Positions 16,128 to 24,627 of a stretch of 64,000 nt of DNA are shown here, piece after piece (the first letter of the stretch is position 1; the number at the start of each line of letters is the position of its first letter). The notes under the pieces were generated by a model, which was not told the DNA's origin, ran no database searches, and was given only the letters and a program-made list of their open reading frames with translations. A program made the position numbers and the translations under genes. Location of the stretch: contig NZ_CAAGLX010000007.1 of the NCBI RefSeq assembly GCF_900770955.1, positions 9,570 to 73,569 of the forward strand. The letters are read 5' to 3'. Source of the DNA: an uncultured Phascolarctobacterium sp. Lineage in GTDB: Bacteria > Bacillota > Negativicutes > Acidaminococcales > Acidaminococcaceae.

Positions 16128-16736
16128 ATGGGAAACTTATATGGCTATATCCGTGTCAGCACCAGAGAACAGAATGAGGACAGGCAGATTCTTGCACTGA
16201 AAGAACTTTCTATCCCGGAGAAAAATCTGTTTATTGATAAGCAATCTGGTAAGGATTTTGAGCGCCCTCAGTATAGGAAAATGGTAAGGAAACTAAAAAA
16301 AGACGATCTGCTCTATATCAAGAGCATCGACCGTCTGGGGCGTAACTATTCTGAAATTCTGGAGCAATGGCGTATTTTGACCAAGGAAAAAGGGATTGAT
16401 ATTGTGGTGCTGGATATGCCCCTACTGGACACACGCCGGGGTAAAGACCTGATGGGGACATTCCTCAGCGATATTGTCCTGCAAGTATTGTGCTTTGTGG
16501 CAGAAAACGAGCGCACCAATATCCGACAGCGCCAAGCAGAAGGAATTGCCGCCGCCAAAGCAAGAGGTATCCGTTTTGGCCGACAGCCAAAGCCTTTACC
16601 TGAAAGCTTCCATCACCTATACCAACAATGGAAAAACGGAAAAATTACCGGAACAGCTGCTGCAAAGGCGTGCGGAATGCCGCTCTCCACCTTTCGCTAT
16701 CGGGCGGAGATTTACGAAAAAGCCAAATTGTTGTAA
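16128..16736 (+). CDS. Serine recombinase (resolvase/invertase family)
   Basis: A 202-residue small serine recombinase: YGYIRVSTREQNEDRQ places the nucleophile at Ser11, followed by KSIDRLGRNYSEIL, and a C-terminal helix-turn-helix (GKITGTAAAKACGMPLSTFRYR). ATG 16128 follows GAAAGGAGAG; an in-frame upstream start at 16056 has no ribosome binding site and would add 24 atypical residues. Such resolvases mediate inversion or resolution of mobile elements. Its place just before the restriction-modification genes suggests the island arrived as a unit. Confidence 0.88.
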   Translation: MGNLYGYIRVSTREQNEDRQILALKELSIPEKNLFIDKQSGKDFERPQYRKMVRKLKKDDLLYIKSIDRLGRNYSEILEQWRILTKEKGIDIVVLDMPLLDTRRGKDLMGTFLSDIVLQVLCFVAENERTNIRQRQAEGIAAAKARGIRFGRQPKPLPESFHHLYQQWKNGKITGTAAAKACGMPLSTFRYRAEIYEKAKLL

Positions 16737-16953
16737 GCGGGTATTTTTGCAGGAAGGTGTACCTTTCTGTAAAATGCCTGTTTTTTAGCTATAAGAAAAT
16801 GATACCACAGAACATCGGCTTTTTCCATACAAATCTATGAACAAAAGCCCTTTTGCCACTTCTCAAACACCAGAAAATGCACCTGCTAAAAGGTACACTA
16901 TTTTGTAGGTGGTTGCCTTTCTGTCAATGTATGGATATACGAGGTGTAAAGCA

Positions 16954-17649
16954 ATGGCAGAACGACAGGTAAAGTCCAAAGAGCGCGTTGCCAATCACGG
17001 AGAGGTGTTTACCGCCGAGCGTGAGGTCAAGGCAATGTGCGATTTGGTGAAAACGGAAACGGAGCGGATCGAGAGCCGCTTTTTAGAACCAGCCTGCGGC
17101 ACTGGGAACTTCCTTGCGGAGGTTCTGAGCCGCAAGCTGGCGGTAGTAAAAAACAGATATGGAAAAAGCCCCTTTGACTATGAGCGTTACTCAGTGTTGG
17201 CCATGACCAGCCTGTACGGCGTGGACATTCTGGCGGACAACGCCCAGGAATGCCGGGAGCGACTCTATGACATTTGAAATAAGGAATATACCGCCAACGC
17301 CAAAGCCCAGGCAAACGAACAGTGCCGGGAAGCGGTACGGTTTATTCTGCGCAAAAATGTTCTGTGCGGCGATGCGCTCACCATGCTTCAGACAGACGGT
17401 TCCCCTATTGTTTTTGCCGAGTGGAGTTTGGTTACAGGCAATCAGATGAAACGCCGTGATTTTCGCTTAGATGTTCTTTTGAAGGAAAATGCAGATGAAT
17501 CCAGTTATGAAACCCAGATGTCTTTATTTGCCGAGAGTGGTGACAGCGAAGAAAATTGGATGATTGACCCAATTACTCACAATCCGGTTCCCAAACCCAT
17601 CAAGGAATATCCGCTGACCGATTACAGGAGGGTGCAGGATTATGAGTGA
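16954..17649 (+). pseudogene. N6-adenine methylase-like subunit, interrupted by in-frame TGA
   Basis: The frame runs from ATG 16954 and would encode 231 residues, but TGA at 17275-17277 stops it after 107. Beyond the stop the same frame stays open to 17649 and overlaps the next methylase by 8 bp, so one nonsense change (TGG to TGA would restore Trp) explains the break. Before the stop are GEVFTAEREV, the SAM motif LEPACGTGNFLAEVLS and YGVDILAD; after it, VLCGDAL. No NPPY catalytic motif is present even in the repaired protein, so it may be an accessory or degenerate methylase subunit. A downstream restart at ATG 17383 would give only 88 residues. Confidence 0.7.
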
Positions 17650-19168
17650 TTTTTATAGCAGTATGTATAACCCGGACGTCCTCACCTGTCTGGCGAATCT
17701 CTCCAACGACGAGGTGTTCACGCCGCCGGAGGTGGCAAACAGGATGCTGGATATGCTTCCGGAAGAGCTGTGGCATGACAGCAGTGCGACATTTCTCGAC
17801 CCTGCCTGCAAATCTGGCGTGTTCCTGCGGGAAATTGCCAAGCGGCTGATTGAGGGGTTGAAAGACGAAATCCCTGACTTGCAGGAGCGCATCGACCATA
17901 TCTTCCACAAGCAGCTCTACGGCATCGCAATCACCGAGTTGACCAGCCTTCTCTCCCGGAGAAGTGTGTATTGTTCCAAGTATCCCAACAGCAAGTATTC
18001 CATCACACTTTTTGAGGACAACAGCGGCAATATCCGATACAAGCGGATACCGCACCGCTGGCAGAACGGCAAATGCCTGTTCTGTGGTGCTTCCCGGAGC
18101 GAGTATGAGCGAGGGGACGAGCTGGAAACCCACGCTTATGAGTGGATACATACGATTAAACCGGAGGAGATATTCAAAATGAAATTTGATGTAATAATCG
18201 GCAATCCGCCGTATCAGTTGTCTACTGCGGGGGACGAAAATGGAGCCCAAGCGAAACCGTTATACCATAAATTTGTAGAACAGGCCAAAAAACTGCATCC
18301 ACGCTATTTGACAATGATTATCCCTTCCCGATGGTTTACAGGAGGATGGGGATTGGATGATTTCAGGAAAGACATGATTACGGATAGTCACATAAAAGAA
18401 ATTCATGATTTTCCAAGTGCATCAGATTGCTTTCCCGGTGTAGAAATTAAAGGTGGCGTATGCTATTTCCTGTGGGATAGTCATCATGATGATGAGTGCA
18501 AGTTTGCAACTCATAATGGCGATAAAATTGTGTCTGAAATCAACCGTCCGCTGAAAGAAAAAAACTGCGATATACTAATTCGATACAATGAAGCTATTTC
18601 GATTTTGCACAAAGTCATGAAGTATGGAGAAGCATCATTCGACACATTGGTAAGTACCAAGAAGCCCTTTGGTTTTACTACGAACTACAAGGGAGGAAAT
18701 AGTGTAACCTTTTCTGGAGCAGTAAAACTCTATGCAAATAAGAGAATTGAATATGTTGCTCGTAGTGCAGTTTCCAGGAATATAGAATGTATTGAGTGCG
18801 ATAAAGTTATCATTCCTAAAGCGGTTGGAACGGGCGATTCAAAAACAGATGTTATCAAACCGCTGTATTGTGAGCCGGGAGCAGTGTGTACAGAAACATA
18901 TTTGTTAGTAGGACCTTTTGATAGTAAGCAAATATGCGATAATGTTATTTCTTATATCGGAACGAGGTTTTTTCATTTCCTTGTAACGCTACAAAAGAAT
19001 ACCCAAGACTGCATGAAAAAGGTGTATTCCTTCGTTCCGGTTCAAGATTTCACCAAAATTTGGACTGATGAAGCATTGTACAGAAAATATGGCCTTACAG
19101 AAGACGAAATAAATTATATTGAGTCAATGGTATGGCCTGATAAGGGCGGTGATGACGATGCCAACTGA
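17642..19168 (+). CDS. Eco57I-like N6-adenine DNA methyltransferase
   Basis: A 508-residue amino-methyltransferase. DEVFTPPEVANRMLDMLP and the SAM-binding motif FLDPACKSGVFLRE lie near residues 25-65, and the catalytic NPPY (FDVIIGNPPYQLS) at residues 188-191. A CLFC pair (about 141-144) suggests a small metal-bound insert. The C-terminal half is probably the target-recognition region. It overlaps the broken upstream methylase by 8 bp and the restriction gene by 17 bp. It protects host DNA from the nuclease/translocase encoded next. Motif I reads DPACKSG rather than the more common DPACGSG. Confidence 0.87.
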   Translation: MSDFYSSMYNPDVLTCLANLSNDEVFTPPEVANRMLDMLPEELWHDSSATFLDPACKSGVFLREIAKRLIEGLKDEIPDLQERIDHIFHKQLYGIAITELTSLLSRRSVYCSKYPNSKYSITLFEDNSGNIRYKRIPHRWQNGKCLFCGASRSEYERGDELETHAYEWIHTIKPEEIFKMKFDVIIGNPPYQLSTAGDENGAQAKPLYHKFVEQAKKLHPRYLTMIIPSRWFTGGWGLDDFRKDMITDSHIKEIHDFPSASDCFPGVEIKGGVCYFLWDSHHDDECKFATHNGDKIVSEINRPLKEKNCDILIRYNEAISILHKVMKYGEASFDTLVSTKKPFGFTTNYKGGNSVTFSGAVKLYANKRIEYVARSAVSRNIECIECDKVIIPKAVGTGDSKTDVIKPLYCEPGAVCTETYLLVGPFDSKQICDNVISYIGTRFFHFLVTLQKNTQDCMKKVYSFVPVQDFTKIWTDEALYRKYGLTEDEINYIESMVWPDKGGDDDAN

Positions 19169-22037
19169 TTTTTTCCCACAACGCCCCAATGCTCACCCGA
19201 TGATTTACGCCTACGAGGATACCAACCCGCAATATCGAGGGCTTCTGAAGGTAGGTTATACTGCCATTGATGTAGACAAGCGTGTTGCCCAGCAGTATCC
19301 CACAAAACGACCGGATGGCAGTGTTCCTTACCGTATTGTCTACCGGGAAAGTGCCATGTATCCGGACGGCTCCTCGTTCACGGACCATGATGTTCATCGT
19401 GTCTTGAAACGCAAGCAGATTACCGGCATGGGCGGCGAATGGTTTCGCTGTACCGTGAACGATGTGCGGGCGGCGGTGCTGGCAGTCAAAAACCATACTG
19501 CCAATGTGGAGAACCGGGTCAACAGCTTTTCTATGCGTCCGGAACAGCAGGAAGCCGTGGACAAAACAGCTGCCTATTTTCAAAGTGCCTATGCGGAGGA
19601 TTCTACACGCTACCCCAAGTTTTTGTGGAACTGCAAAATGCGCTTCGGCAAAACCTTTGCATCCTATCAGCTTGCAAAGAAAATGGGATTCAAGCGGATT
19701 CTGATTCTGACCTTCAAACCGGCTGTCGTCAGCGCATGGCAGGAGGACTTGAACAGCCACATTGATTTTGAAGGCTGGCAGTTTATCAGCCGCAACACAG
19801 AACTGACCTATGAAACAGCGGACAAGTCCCGTCCCATCGTCTGCTTTGGCTCTTTTCAGGACTATCTGGGAGTGAATAAGGAAACCGGCGGCATTAAGGC
19901 AAAAAATGAATGGGTACATTCCACCAACTGGGATTTGGTTATCTTTGATGAGTACCATTTCGGAGCATGGAAGGAAAACGCCAAAAAGCTGTTTGAGCAG
20001 GAGGACGAGGACAGCTACGACAGCGAGAATATGGATAAGTATGACCGTGGCAACGCCTACGATGAAACGTTCCTGCCCATCACAACCATGTATTACCTGT
20101 ATCTGTCCGGGACACCATTTCGGGCATTGAATTCCGGTGAGTTTATCGAGGATCAGATTTACAACTGGACATATTCAGATGAACAGCGGGCAAAGGAAAA
20201 CTGGCAGGGCGATGGAAATCCCTATGAGGCACTGCCCCGCATGGTGATGATGACCTACCGTATCCCAGACAGTATCCGTCAGATTGCCATGCAGGGCGAG
20301 TTCAACGAATTTGACCTGAATGTGTTTTTCTCTGCCAAAGGCAGAGGTGCAGACGCTTGCTTTGTCTATGAAAATGAGGTGCAGAAGTGGCTGGATCTGA
20401 TTCGGGGTGCTTATCTGGAAACCAGTGTGGATGATTTGAAGCTGGGAGCTAAAAAGCCCGCCATGCCCTATGCCGATGTGCGCCTGCTGAATGTGTTGCA
20501 GCATACGCTCTGGTTTCTGCCCAATGTGGCTTCCTGCTATGCGATGAAAAATCTGCTGATGCAGAAACAGAATACGTTCTATCATGATTACACCATCAAT
20601 GTCTGTGCAGGTACAGGTGCTGGAATTGGTGCGGCGGCTCTGGAGCCGGTGCAAAAATCCATGCGTGATCCATTGGAGAGCAAGACGATTACCCTATCCT
20701 GCGGCAAGCTGACAACGGGTGTTACAGTTAAGCCGTGGACAGGCATTTTTATGTTACGGAATCTGTCCAGCCCGGAAACCTATTTTCAGGCAGCGTTCCG
20801 GGTGCAGAGTCCGTGGGAAATCACAACCGACGGCGGCAAAAAGGAAATTGTCAAGCAGGAATGTTATGTGTTTGACTTCGCTCTCGACCGGGCCCTCAAG
20901 CAGATTTCTGATTACAGCTGCCGCCTGAACATTGACGAAGGCAACCCGGAAAAGAAGGTGGCGGAGTTTATTAACTTTCTGCCGGTCATTGCCTATGATG
21001 GCAGCACCATGCGGCAGATTGATGCAGGCGAGGTTCTGGACATTGCTATGGCAGGTACATCTGCCACCTTGCTTGCCAAACGCTGGGAAAGTGCGCTGCT
21101 TGTCAATGTGGATAACGATACTCTTTCTCGCTTGATGGCGAATCAGGCGGCAATGGATGCTCTGATGAAAATTGAGGGCTTCCGCAGTTTGAACGAGGAT
21201 ATAAAGACCATTATCAACAAGTCCGAAGCCGTAAAAAAGGCGAAGAAAGAGGGCACAGAAAAACTCACGCCAAAAGAGAAAAAAGAGCTGAGCGAGGAAG
21301 AAAAAGAATATAAATCCAAACGCAAACAGATTCAGGAGAAGCTGATCAAGTTTGCCACTCGCATTCCGGTTTTCATGTATTTGACCGATTACCGGGAACG
21401 ATGCCTAAAGGATGTTATCACACAGCTGGAGCCGGGGCTTTTCAAGAAAGTGACCGGTCTGGATGTGAAGGATTTTGAACTGCTGGTATCGCTGGGGGTG
21501 TTCAACGATTCGCTGATGAATGATGCCGTCTATAAGTTTAAAAGATACGAAGATGCCAGCCTGAGCTATACCGGCATTGACCGGCATGAAGGCGAAAATC
21601 GTGGCGGTTGGGATACGGTTATCTCGGATGCTGACTATAACAGTATGTTCGCTCTGCAACAGGCTTCGATGGAAGCACCGATTCCTTCGGCGGATGATTT
21701 GCCGGAAAAGCCGTTTTTGGATTTTGCGGAAGCTGTCAGGGATATGGAGCAGCCCAAAAAGGAAAAGCAGATTACAGAAAAACCGGCTGCGTATGGGCGG
21801 CATTTGGAAAAGTCACGCTATACTCCGCCAGCGCCAAAACCAGCAGAACCTGCACCGCAAAAGCAGGTGGATTTGTCTCGTGTTGTGGTTGGTGGTCAGC
21901 TTCGGCATAAAGCATTCGGCATGGGAACGGTTAAGAAAATCCAAGGGGGTTTGATTTTCGTATTATTTGGAGAAACGGAGAAAATGTTTCAGTTCCCTGG
22001 CGCATTGCTGCAAGGCTTCCTGAGCCTGCCGGAATGA
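19152..22037 (+). CDS. Restriction subunit: GIY-YIG (T5orf172-type) nuclease fused to SF2 helicase
   Basis: A 961-residue protein. Residues about 10-105 match a T5orf172/GIY-YIG nuclease (YAYEDTNPQYRGLLKVGYT, then GEWFRC with the conserved Glu). Next is an SF2 ATPase: Walker A MRFGKT (163-168), DEYH (266-269), LSGTPF (318-323) and a C-terminal lobe with KLTTGVTVKPW and QAAFRVQSPW (546-555). A Lys/Glu-rich, probably coiled-coil stretch follows (about 690-730), and the last 50 residues form a small barrel-like module (LRHKAFGMGTVKKIQGG) as seen at the ends of some helicases. ATG 19152 is chosen for the AAGGG just upstream. A DNA-translocating restriction enzyme acting with the two methylase genes is the natural reading. 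Confidence 0.85.
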   Translation: MTMPTDFFPQRPNAHPMIYAYEDTNPQYRGLLKVGYTAIDVDKRVAQQYPTKRPDGSVPYRIVYRESAMYPDGSSFTDHDVHRVLKRKQITGMGGEWFRCTVNDVRAAVLAVKNHTANVENRVNSFSMRPEQQEAVDKTAAYFQSAYAEDSTRYPKFLWNCKMRFGKTFASYQLAKKMGFKRILILTFKPAVVSAWQEDLNSHIDFEGWQFISRNTELTYETADKSRPIVCFGSFQDYLGVNKETGGIKAKNEWVHSTNWDLVIFDEYHFGAWKENAKKLFEQEDEDSYDSENMDKYDRGNAYDETFLPITTMYYLYLSGTPFRALNSGEFIEDQIYNWTYSDEQRAKENWQGDGNPYEALPRMVMMTYRIPDSIRQIAMQGEFNEFDLNVFFSAKGRGADACFVYENEVQKWLDLIRGAYLETSVDDLKLGAKKPAMPYADVRLLNVLQHTLWFLPNVASCYAMKNLLMQKQNTFYHDYTINVCAGTGAGIGAAALEPVQKSMRDPLESKTITLSCGKLTTGVTVKPWTGIFMLRNLSSPETYFQAAFRVQSPWEITTDGGKKEIVKQECYVFDFALDRALKQISDYSCRLNIDEGNPEKKVAEFINFLPVIAYDGSTMRQIDAGEVLDIAMAGTSATLLAKRWESALLVNVDNDTLSRLMANQAAMDALMKIEGFRSLNEDIKTIINKSEAVKKAKKEGTEKLTPKEKKELSEEEKEYKSKRKQIQEKLIKFATRIPVFMYLTDYRERCLKDVITQLEPGLFKKVTGLDVKDFELLVSLGVFNDSLMNDAVYKFKRYEDASLSYTGIDRHEGENRGGWDTVISDADYNSMFALQQASMEAPIPSADDLPEKPFLDFAEAVRDMEQPKKEKQITEKPAAYGRHLEKSRYTPPAPKPAEPAPQKQVDLSRVVVGGQLRHKAFGMGTVKKIQGGLIFVLFGETEKMFQFPGALLQGFLSLPE

Positions 22038-22072
22038 TGTAACAACAAAACCACGCTATAAAAATTTGTACC

Positions 22073-22098
22073 AGGACCGCTATGCGGTCCTGATTTTC
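22073..22098 (+). terminator. Terminator of the restriction-modification operon
   Basis: Perfect 8-bp stem AGGACCGC (22073-22080) / GCGGTCCT (22084-22091) with a 3-nt loop, followed by GATTTTC and further T-rich sequence. Confidence 0.7.
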
Positions 22099-22212
22099 AC
22101 TTTTTTCAACAGTGGGAGTGAAAATTCATGTATTTGTCAACCCAAATTCCTCAAAAAGAGCGAATAAATTCCCAGTTTTTAGCAAGGGAATTTTCCCGTA
22201 AATTGCAAGAAC

Positions 22213-22518
22213 AAGTTGCACATTTTCCTGATCAAACAGAATAGATTTCATCCAGTTTAGCCTCAAACAACTCATCAGGGGTTTTATATCCCAGAATCTT
22301 ACGTGGAAGGTTATTACACCAATCCTCAATACGTGCTATCGCATCTATGCCATAGTCACTTATACGCTTGCCTTTGGCTATAAAACGGCGTACAAGACGG
22401 TTATGACGCTCGTTGCTGCCCTTCTCCCATGAAGAGTAAGGATGGGCATAATATACTAAGGTTTTGCTGCTTTCTTCAAGCTTGCTCAACTCCGCTTACT
22501 TGCTTATGTGTGCAACTT
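22213..22518 (-). mobile_element. Internally deleted IS30-family element
   Basis: AAGTTGCACA (22213-22222) and its exact reverse complement TGTGCAACTT (22509-22518) flank a 306-bp unit that contains only the C-terminal part of an IS30 transposase. The ends look like IS30 terminal inverted repeats, so this is a deletion derivative (MITE-like) rather than a random fragment. It marks the right edge of the accessory island. Confidence 0.6.
22232..22489 (-). pseudogene. IS30-family transposase, C-terminal fragment
   Basis: Eighty-five residues closely match the end of IS30 DDE transposases: YYAHPYSSWEKGSNERHN carries the catalytic Glu, followed by IARIEDWCNNLPRKILGYK and TPDELFE. The N-terminal HTH and the two catalytic Asp residues are missing, with a TAA in frame just upstream of the TTG. 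It cannot be active on its own. Confidence 0.85.
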
Positions 22519-22622
22519 CATTATACAATCTACTAAGTGAAATTCCCTCATGAAATGTGATAAACAACGCAAAAGTAGCTTTAAAAATGTGACGAACAGT
22601 GAAAAAGTCGCTCATTTTTTCG

Positions 22623-22651
22623 TTGTACATTGTTGGCATGAGGCGTATAAT
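22623..22651 (+). promoter_or_regulatory. Promoter of the low-Mr phosphatase gene
   Basis: TTGTAC (22623-22628), 17-bp spacer, TATAAT (22646-22651), about 80 bp before the phosphatase start. Confidence 0.6.
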
Positions 22652-22733
22652 GAGGAAAAAGAGTCTGGATGAGCTGCAGGATTTTCCTGAAATCGCAACT
22701 GGGCTGAAGTTTTTTTGATTGAAGGATAGTATT

Positions 22734-23189
22734 ATGCATAAAATACTTTTCATCTGCCACGGCAATATTTGCCGTTCCCCTATGGCAGAATTTTTACTAA
22801 AGGACATTGTAAAAAAACGCGGCATTGCCGCAGATTTTGAAATTGCTTCGGCAGCAACGAGCCGGGAAGAAATCGGCAATCCTGTGCATCACGGCACGCG
22901 CAATAAGCTGGCGCAGTTCGGCATCAGCGTGGCAGGCAAGCATGCGGTACAGGTAACGAAGCGCGACTACGAATATTACGATTTGCTGTTGGTGATGGAC
23001 AGCGATAATATCCGTAATTTGCGTCGTGTAATTGGTGAAGATACACAGGATAAGGTGCATTTTTTGCTCGATTATACCGGGCGTAAGGGTGAGAGCATTG
23101 CTGACCCGTGGTATACGGGTGACTTTGATGTGACCTATAACGATATCATGGAAGGCTTGGAAGGCCTGCTGGATTGTCTGAAATATTAA
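22734..23189 (+). CDS. Low-molecular-weight protein-tyrosine-phosphatase
   Basis: A 151-residue cytoplasmic phosphatase. The P-loop CHGNICRS (Cys8 nucleophile, Arg14) follows the first strand, and the general acid Asp lies in IADPWYTGDFDVTY. Members dephosphorylate protein tyrosines, often on polysaccharide tyrosine kinases, or arginines; no kinase gene is nearby. ATG 22734 is 7 nt after AAGGA and preferred to a TTG five codons upstream. Monocistronic, with its own promoter. Confidence 0.9.
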   Translation: MHKILFICHGNICRSPMAEFLLKDIVKKRGIAADFEIASAATSREEIGNPVHHGTRNKLAQFGISVAGKHAVQVTKRDYEYYDLLLVMDSDNIRNLRRVIGEDTQDKVHFLLDYTGRKGESIADPWYTGDFDVTYNDIMEGLEGLLDCLKY

Positions 23190-23274
23190 AACATACAAAA
23201 TTCCTCTAAACCGTTAATTAGTTAACAAAATTACCACTATAGATGAGCAAATATAAGCGAAAGCTACATTTTGC

Positions 23275-23303
23275 TTGTACATTCCTGCTCTCAGCGTTAT
23301 AAT
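23275..23303 (+). promoter_or_regulatory. Promoter of the PLP aminotransferase gene
   Basis: TTGTAC (23275-23280), 17-bp spacer, TATAAT (23298-23303). The -35, spacer length and -10 are identical to the promoter at 22623. Confidence 0.65.
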
Positions 23304-23355
23304 ATAATATACGTTGAAAAACAAAGTTCCTAATAATGAAGAGAGGTTTTTAATC

Positions 23356-24534
23356 ATGAAATTCGCAACACGTATGGAGCGTATGCAAGCTTCTGAAATC
23401 CGCGAGCTGTTAAAATTAACTGCTCAGCCTGATATTATTTCCTTTGCCGGCGGTCTGCCTGCACCGGAGCTGTTCCCTGTAGAAGAAATTGCCAAGGTTT
23501 CTCATGACCTGGTACTGAAGGAAGGTCGTCAGCTGCTGCAATATGCAACTACCGAAGGCCGTCCGTCTTTGCGTGCAAAAATTGCTAAACGCATGGCTGA
23601 TAAATATCACACCAATGTTGATCCTGATGACATTTTGATTACTACCGGCTCTCAGCAATGCCTGGACTTCGCCGGCAAGCTGTTCCTGGATCCCGGTGAC
23701 GTTGTTCTTTGCGAAAGCCCGTCCTACCTCGGCGCTCTGAACGCATTCAATGCTTACCAACCTAAATTTGTTGAGGTTCCGACCGATAACGGCGGCTTGA
23801 TTCCGGAAGAGCTGGACAAAATTCTGGAAAGCACTCCGAACTGCAAATTTATCTATGTAATTCCTGACTTCCAAAATCCGACCGGCCGTACCTGGTCTAT
23901 GGAACGCCGTCAAAAATTCATGGAAGTTGTTAACAAACACAACCTGCCGGTACTCGAAGATAATCCGTACGGCGAACTGCGCTATGAAGGCACTATTCTG
24001 CCGTCCTTGAAATCTTTGGATACCAAAGGTTTGGTTATGTTCCTGGGCACCTTCTCCAAAATCTTCTGCCCGGGCCTGCGTCTTGGCTGGATTGCTGCAG
24101 AGCACAGCCTGCTGAGCGAGTTTGTTAAAATCAAACAAAGCGCTGACCTGCATACCTCTAACTTTGACCAAGGCGTTGCAGATGCATATATGGAACAATA
24201 TGATTTGGATGAGCACGTTAAAGAAATCGTTGCACTGTACAAACATCGTCGCGATCTGATTCTTGAATCCATGGATAAATACTTCCCGGCAGGCACCGAA
24301 TGGACTCATCCGGAAGGCGGCCTGTTCCTGTGGCTGACCTTCCCTGAAGGCGTAAGCGCACGTAAAGTATTCAACAAATGCATCGAGATGAAGGTTGCCG
24401 GTGTTATCGGTGATGCCTTCTATCCGAACCAAAAGACTGACCGCAGCATGCGTATCAACTACTCTAACATGCCGGATGACCGCATTGTTGAAGGTATCCA
24501 ACGCATGGCAAAAGCAATCAAAGAGTGCATGTAA
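23356..24534 (+). CDS. PLP-dependent aminotransferase, class I/II (2-aminoadipate/aromatic type)
   Basis: A 392-residue fold-type I aminotransferase of the LysN/MocR-like branch without an HTH domain. Visible are FAGGLPAPELFP, TTGSQQCLDFAGKLF, PDFQNPTGRT, EDNPYGELRYEG and the PLP lysine in GTFSKIFCPGLRLGW (Lys235). Substrates in the family include 2-aminoadipate, branched-chain and aromatic 2-oxo acids. As the aro operon lacks an aminotransferase for phenylpyruvate and 4-hydroxyphenylpyruvate, this is one candidate for that step (inference). ATG 23356 follows GAGAGG; an in-frame TTG at 23314 lacks a ribosome binding site. Codon use is strongly biased, suggesting high expression. Confidence 0.88.
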   Translation: MKFATRMERMQASEIRELLKLTAQPDIISFAGGLPAPELFPVEEIAKVSHDLVLKEGRQLLQYATTEGRPSLRAKIAKRMADKYHTNVDPDDILITTGSQQCLDFAGKLFLDPGDVVLCESPSYLGALNAFNAYQPKFVEVPTDNGGLIPEELDKILESTPNCKFIYVIPDFQNPTGRTWSMERRQKFMEVVNKHNLPVLEDNPYGELRYEGTILPSLKSLDTKGLVMFLGTFSKIFCPGLRLGWIAAEHSLLSEFVKIKQSADLHTSNFDQGVADAYMEQYDLDEHVKEIVALYKHRRDLILESMDKYFPAGTEWTHPEGGLFLWLTFPEGVSARKVFNKCIEMKVAGVIGDAFYPNQKTDRSMRINYSNMPDDRIVEGIQRMAKAIKECM

Positions 24535-24580
24535 TTCTTTGACGGCTTAAGCTGTTTTGCTGATTTCCTAGAAAAAATTA

Positions 24581-24615
24581 ACCCCTGCAGGATTTTTCTT
24601 GCAGGGGTATTTTGT
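24581..24615. terminator. Terminator between convergent genes
   Basis: Perfect 9-bp stem ACCCCTGCA (24581-24589) / TGCAGGGGT (24600-24608) followed by ATTTTG on the plus strand, and by A/T-rich sequence on the other side. It probably serves both the aminotransferase gene and the convergent gene ending at 24628. Confidence 0.7.
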
Positions 24616-24627
24616 ATGTATTTTGTT

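Noticed and set aside
16741..16953. Attachment site of the island beside the recombinase
   Set aside because: AAGGT/ACCTT-type short palindromes and repeated AGGTACAC-like words occur, but no matching copy was found at the other border.
22126..22329. 67-codon minus-strand frame at the IS30 remnant
   Set aside because: It overlaps the transposase fragment out of frame and has no family features.
23416..24501. 361-codon frame on the minus strand
   Set aside because: Antisense shadow of the PLP aminotransferase gene, whose motifs and promoter are clear.
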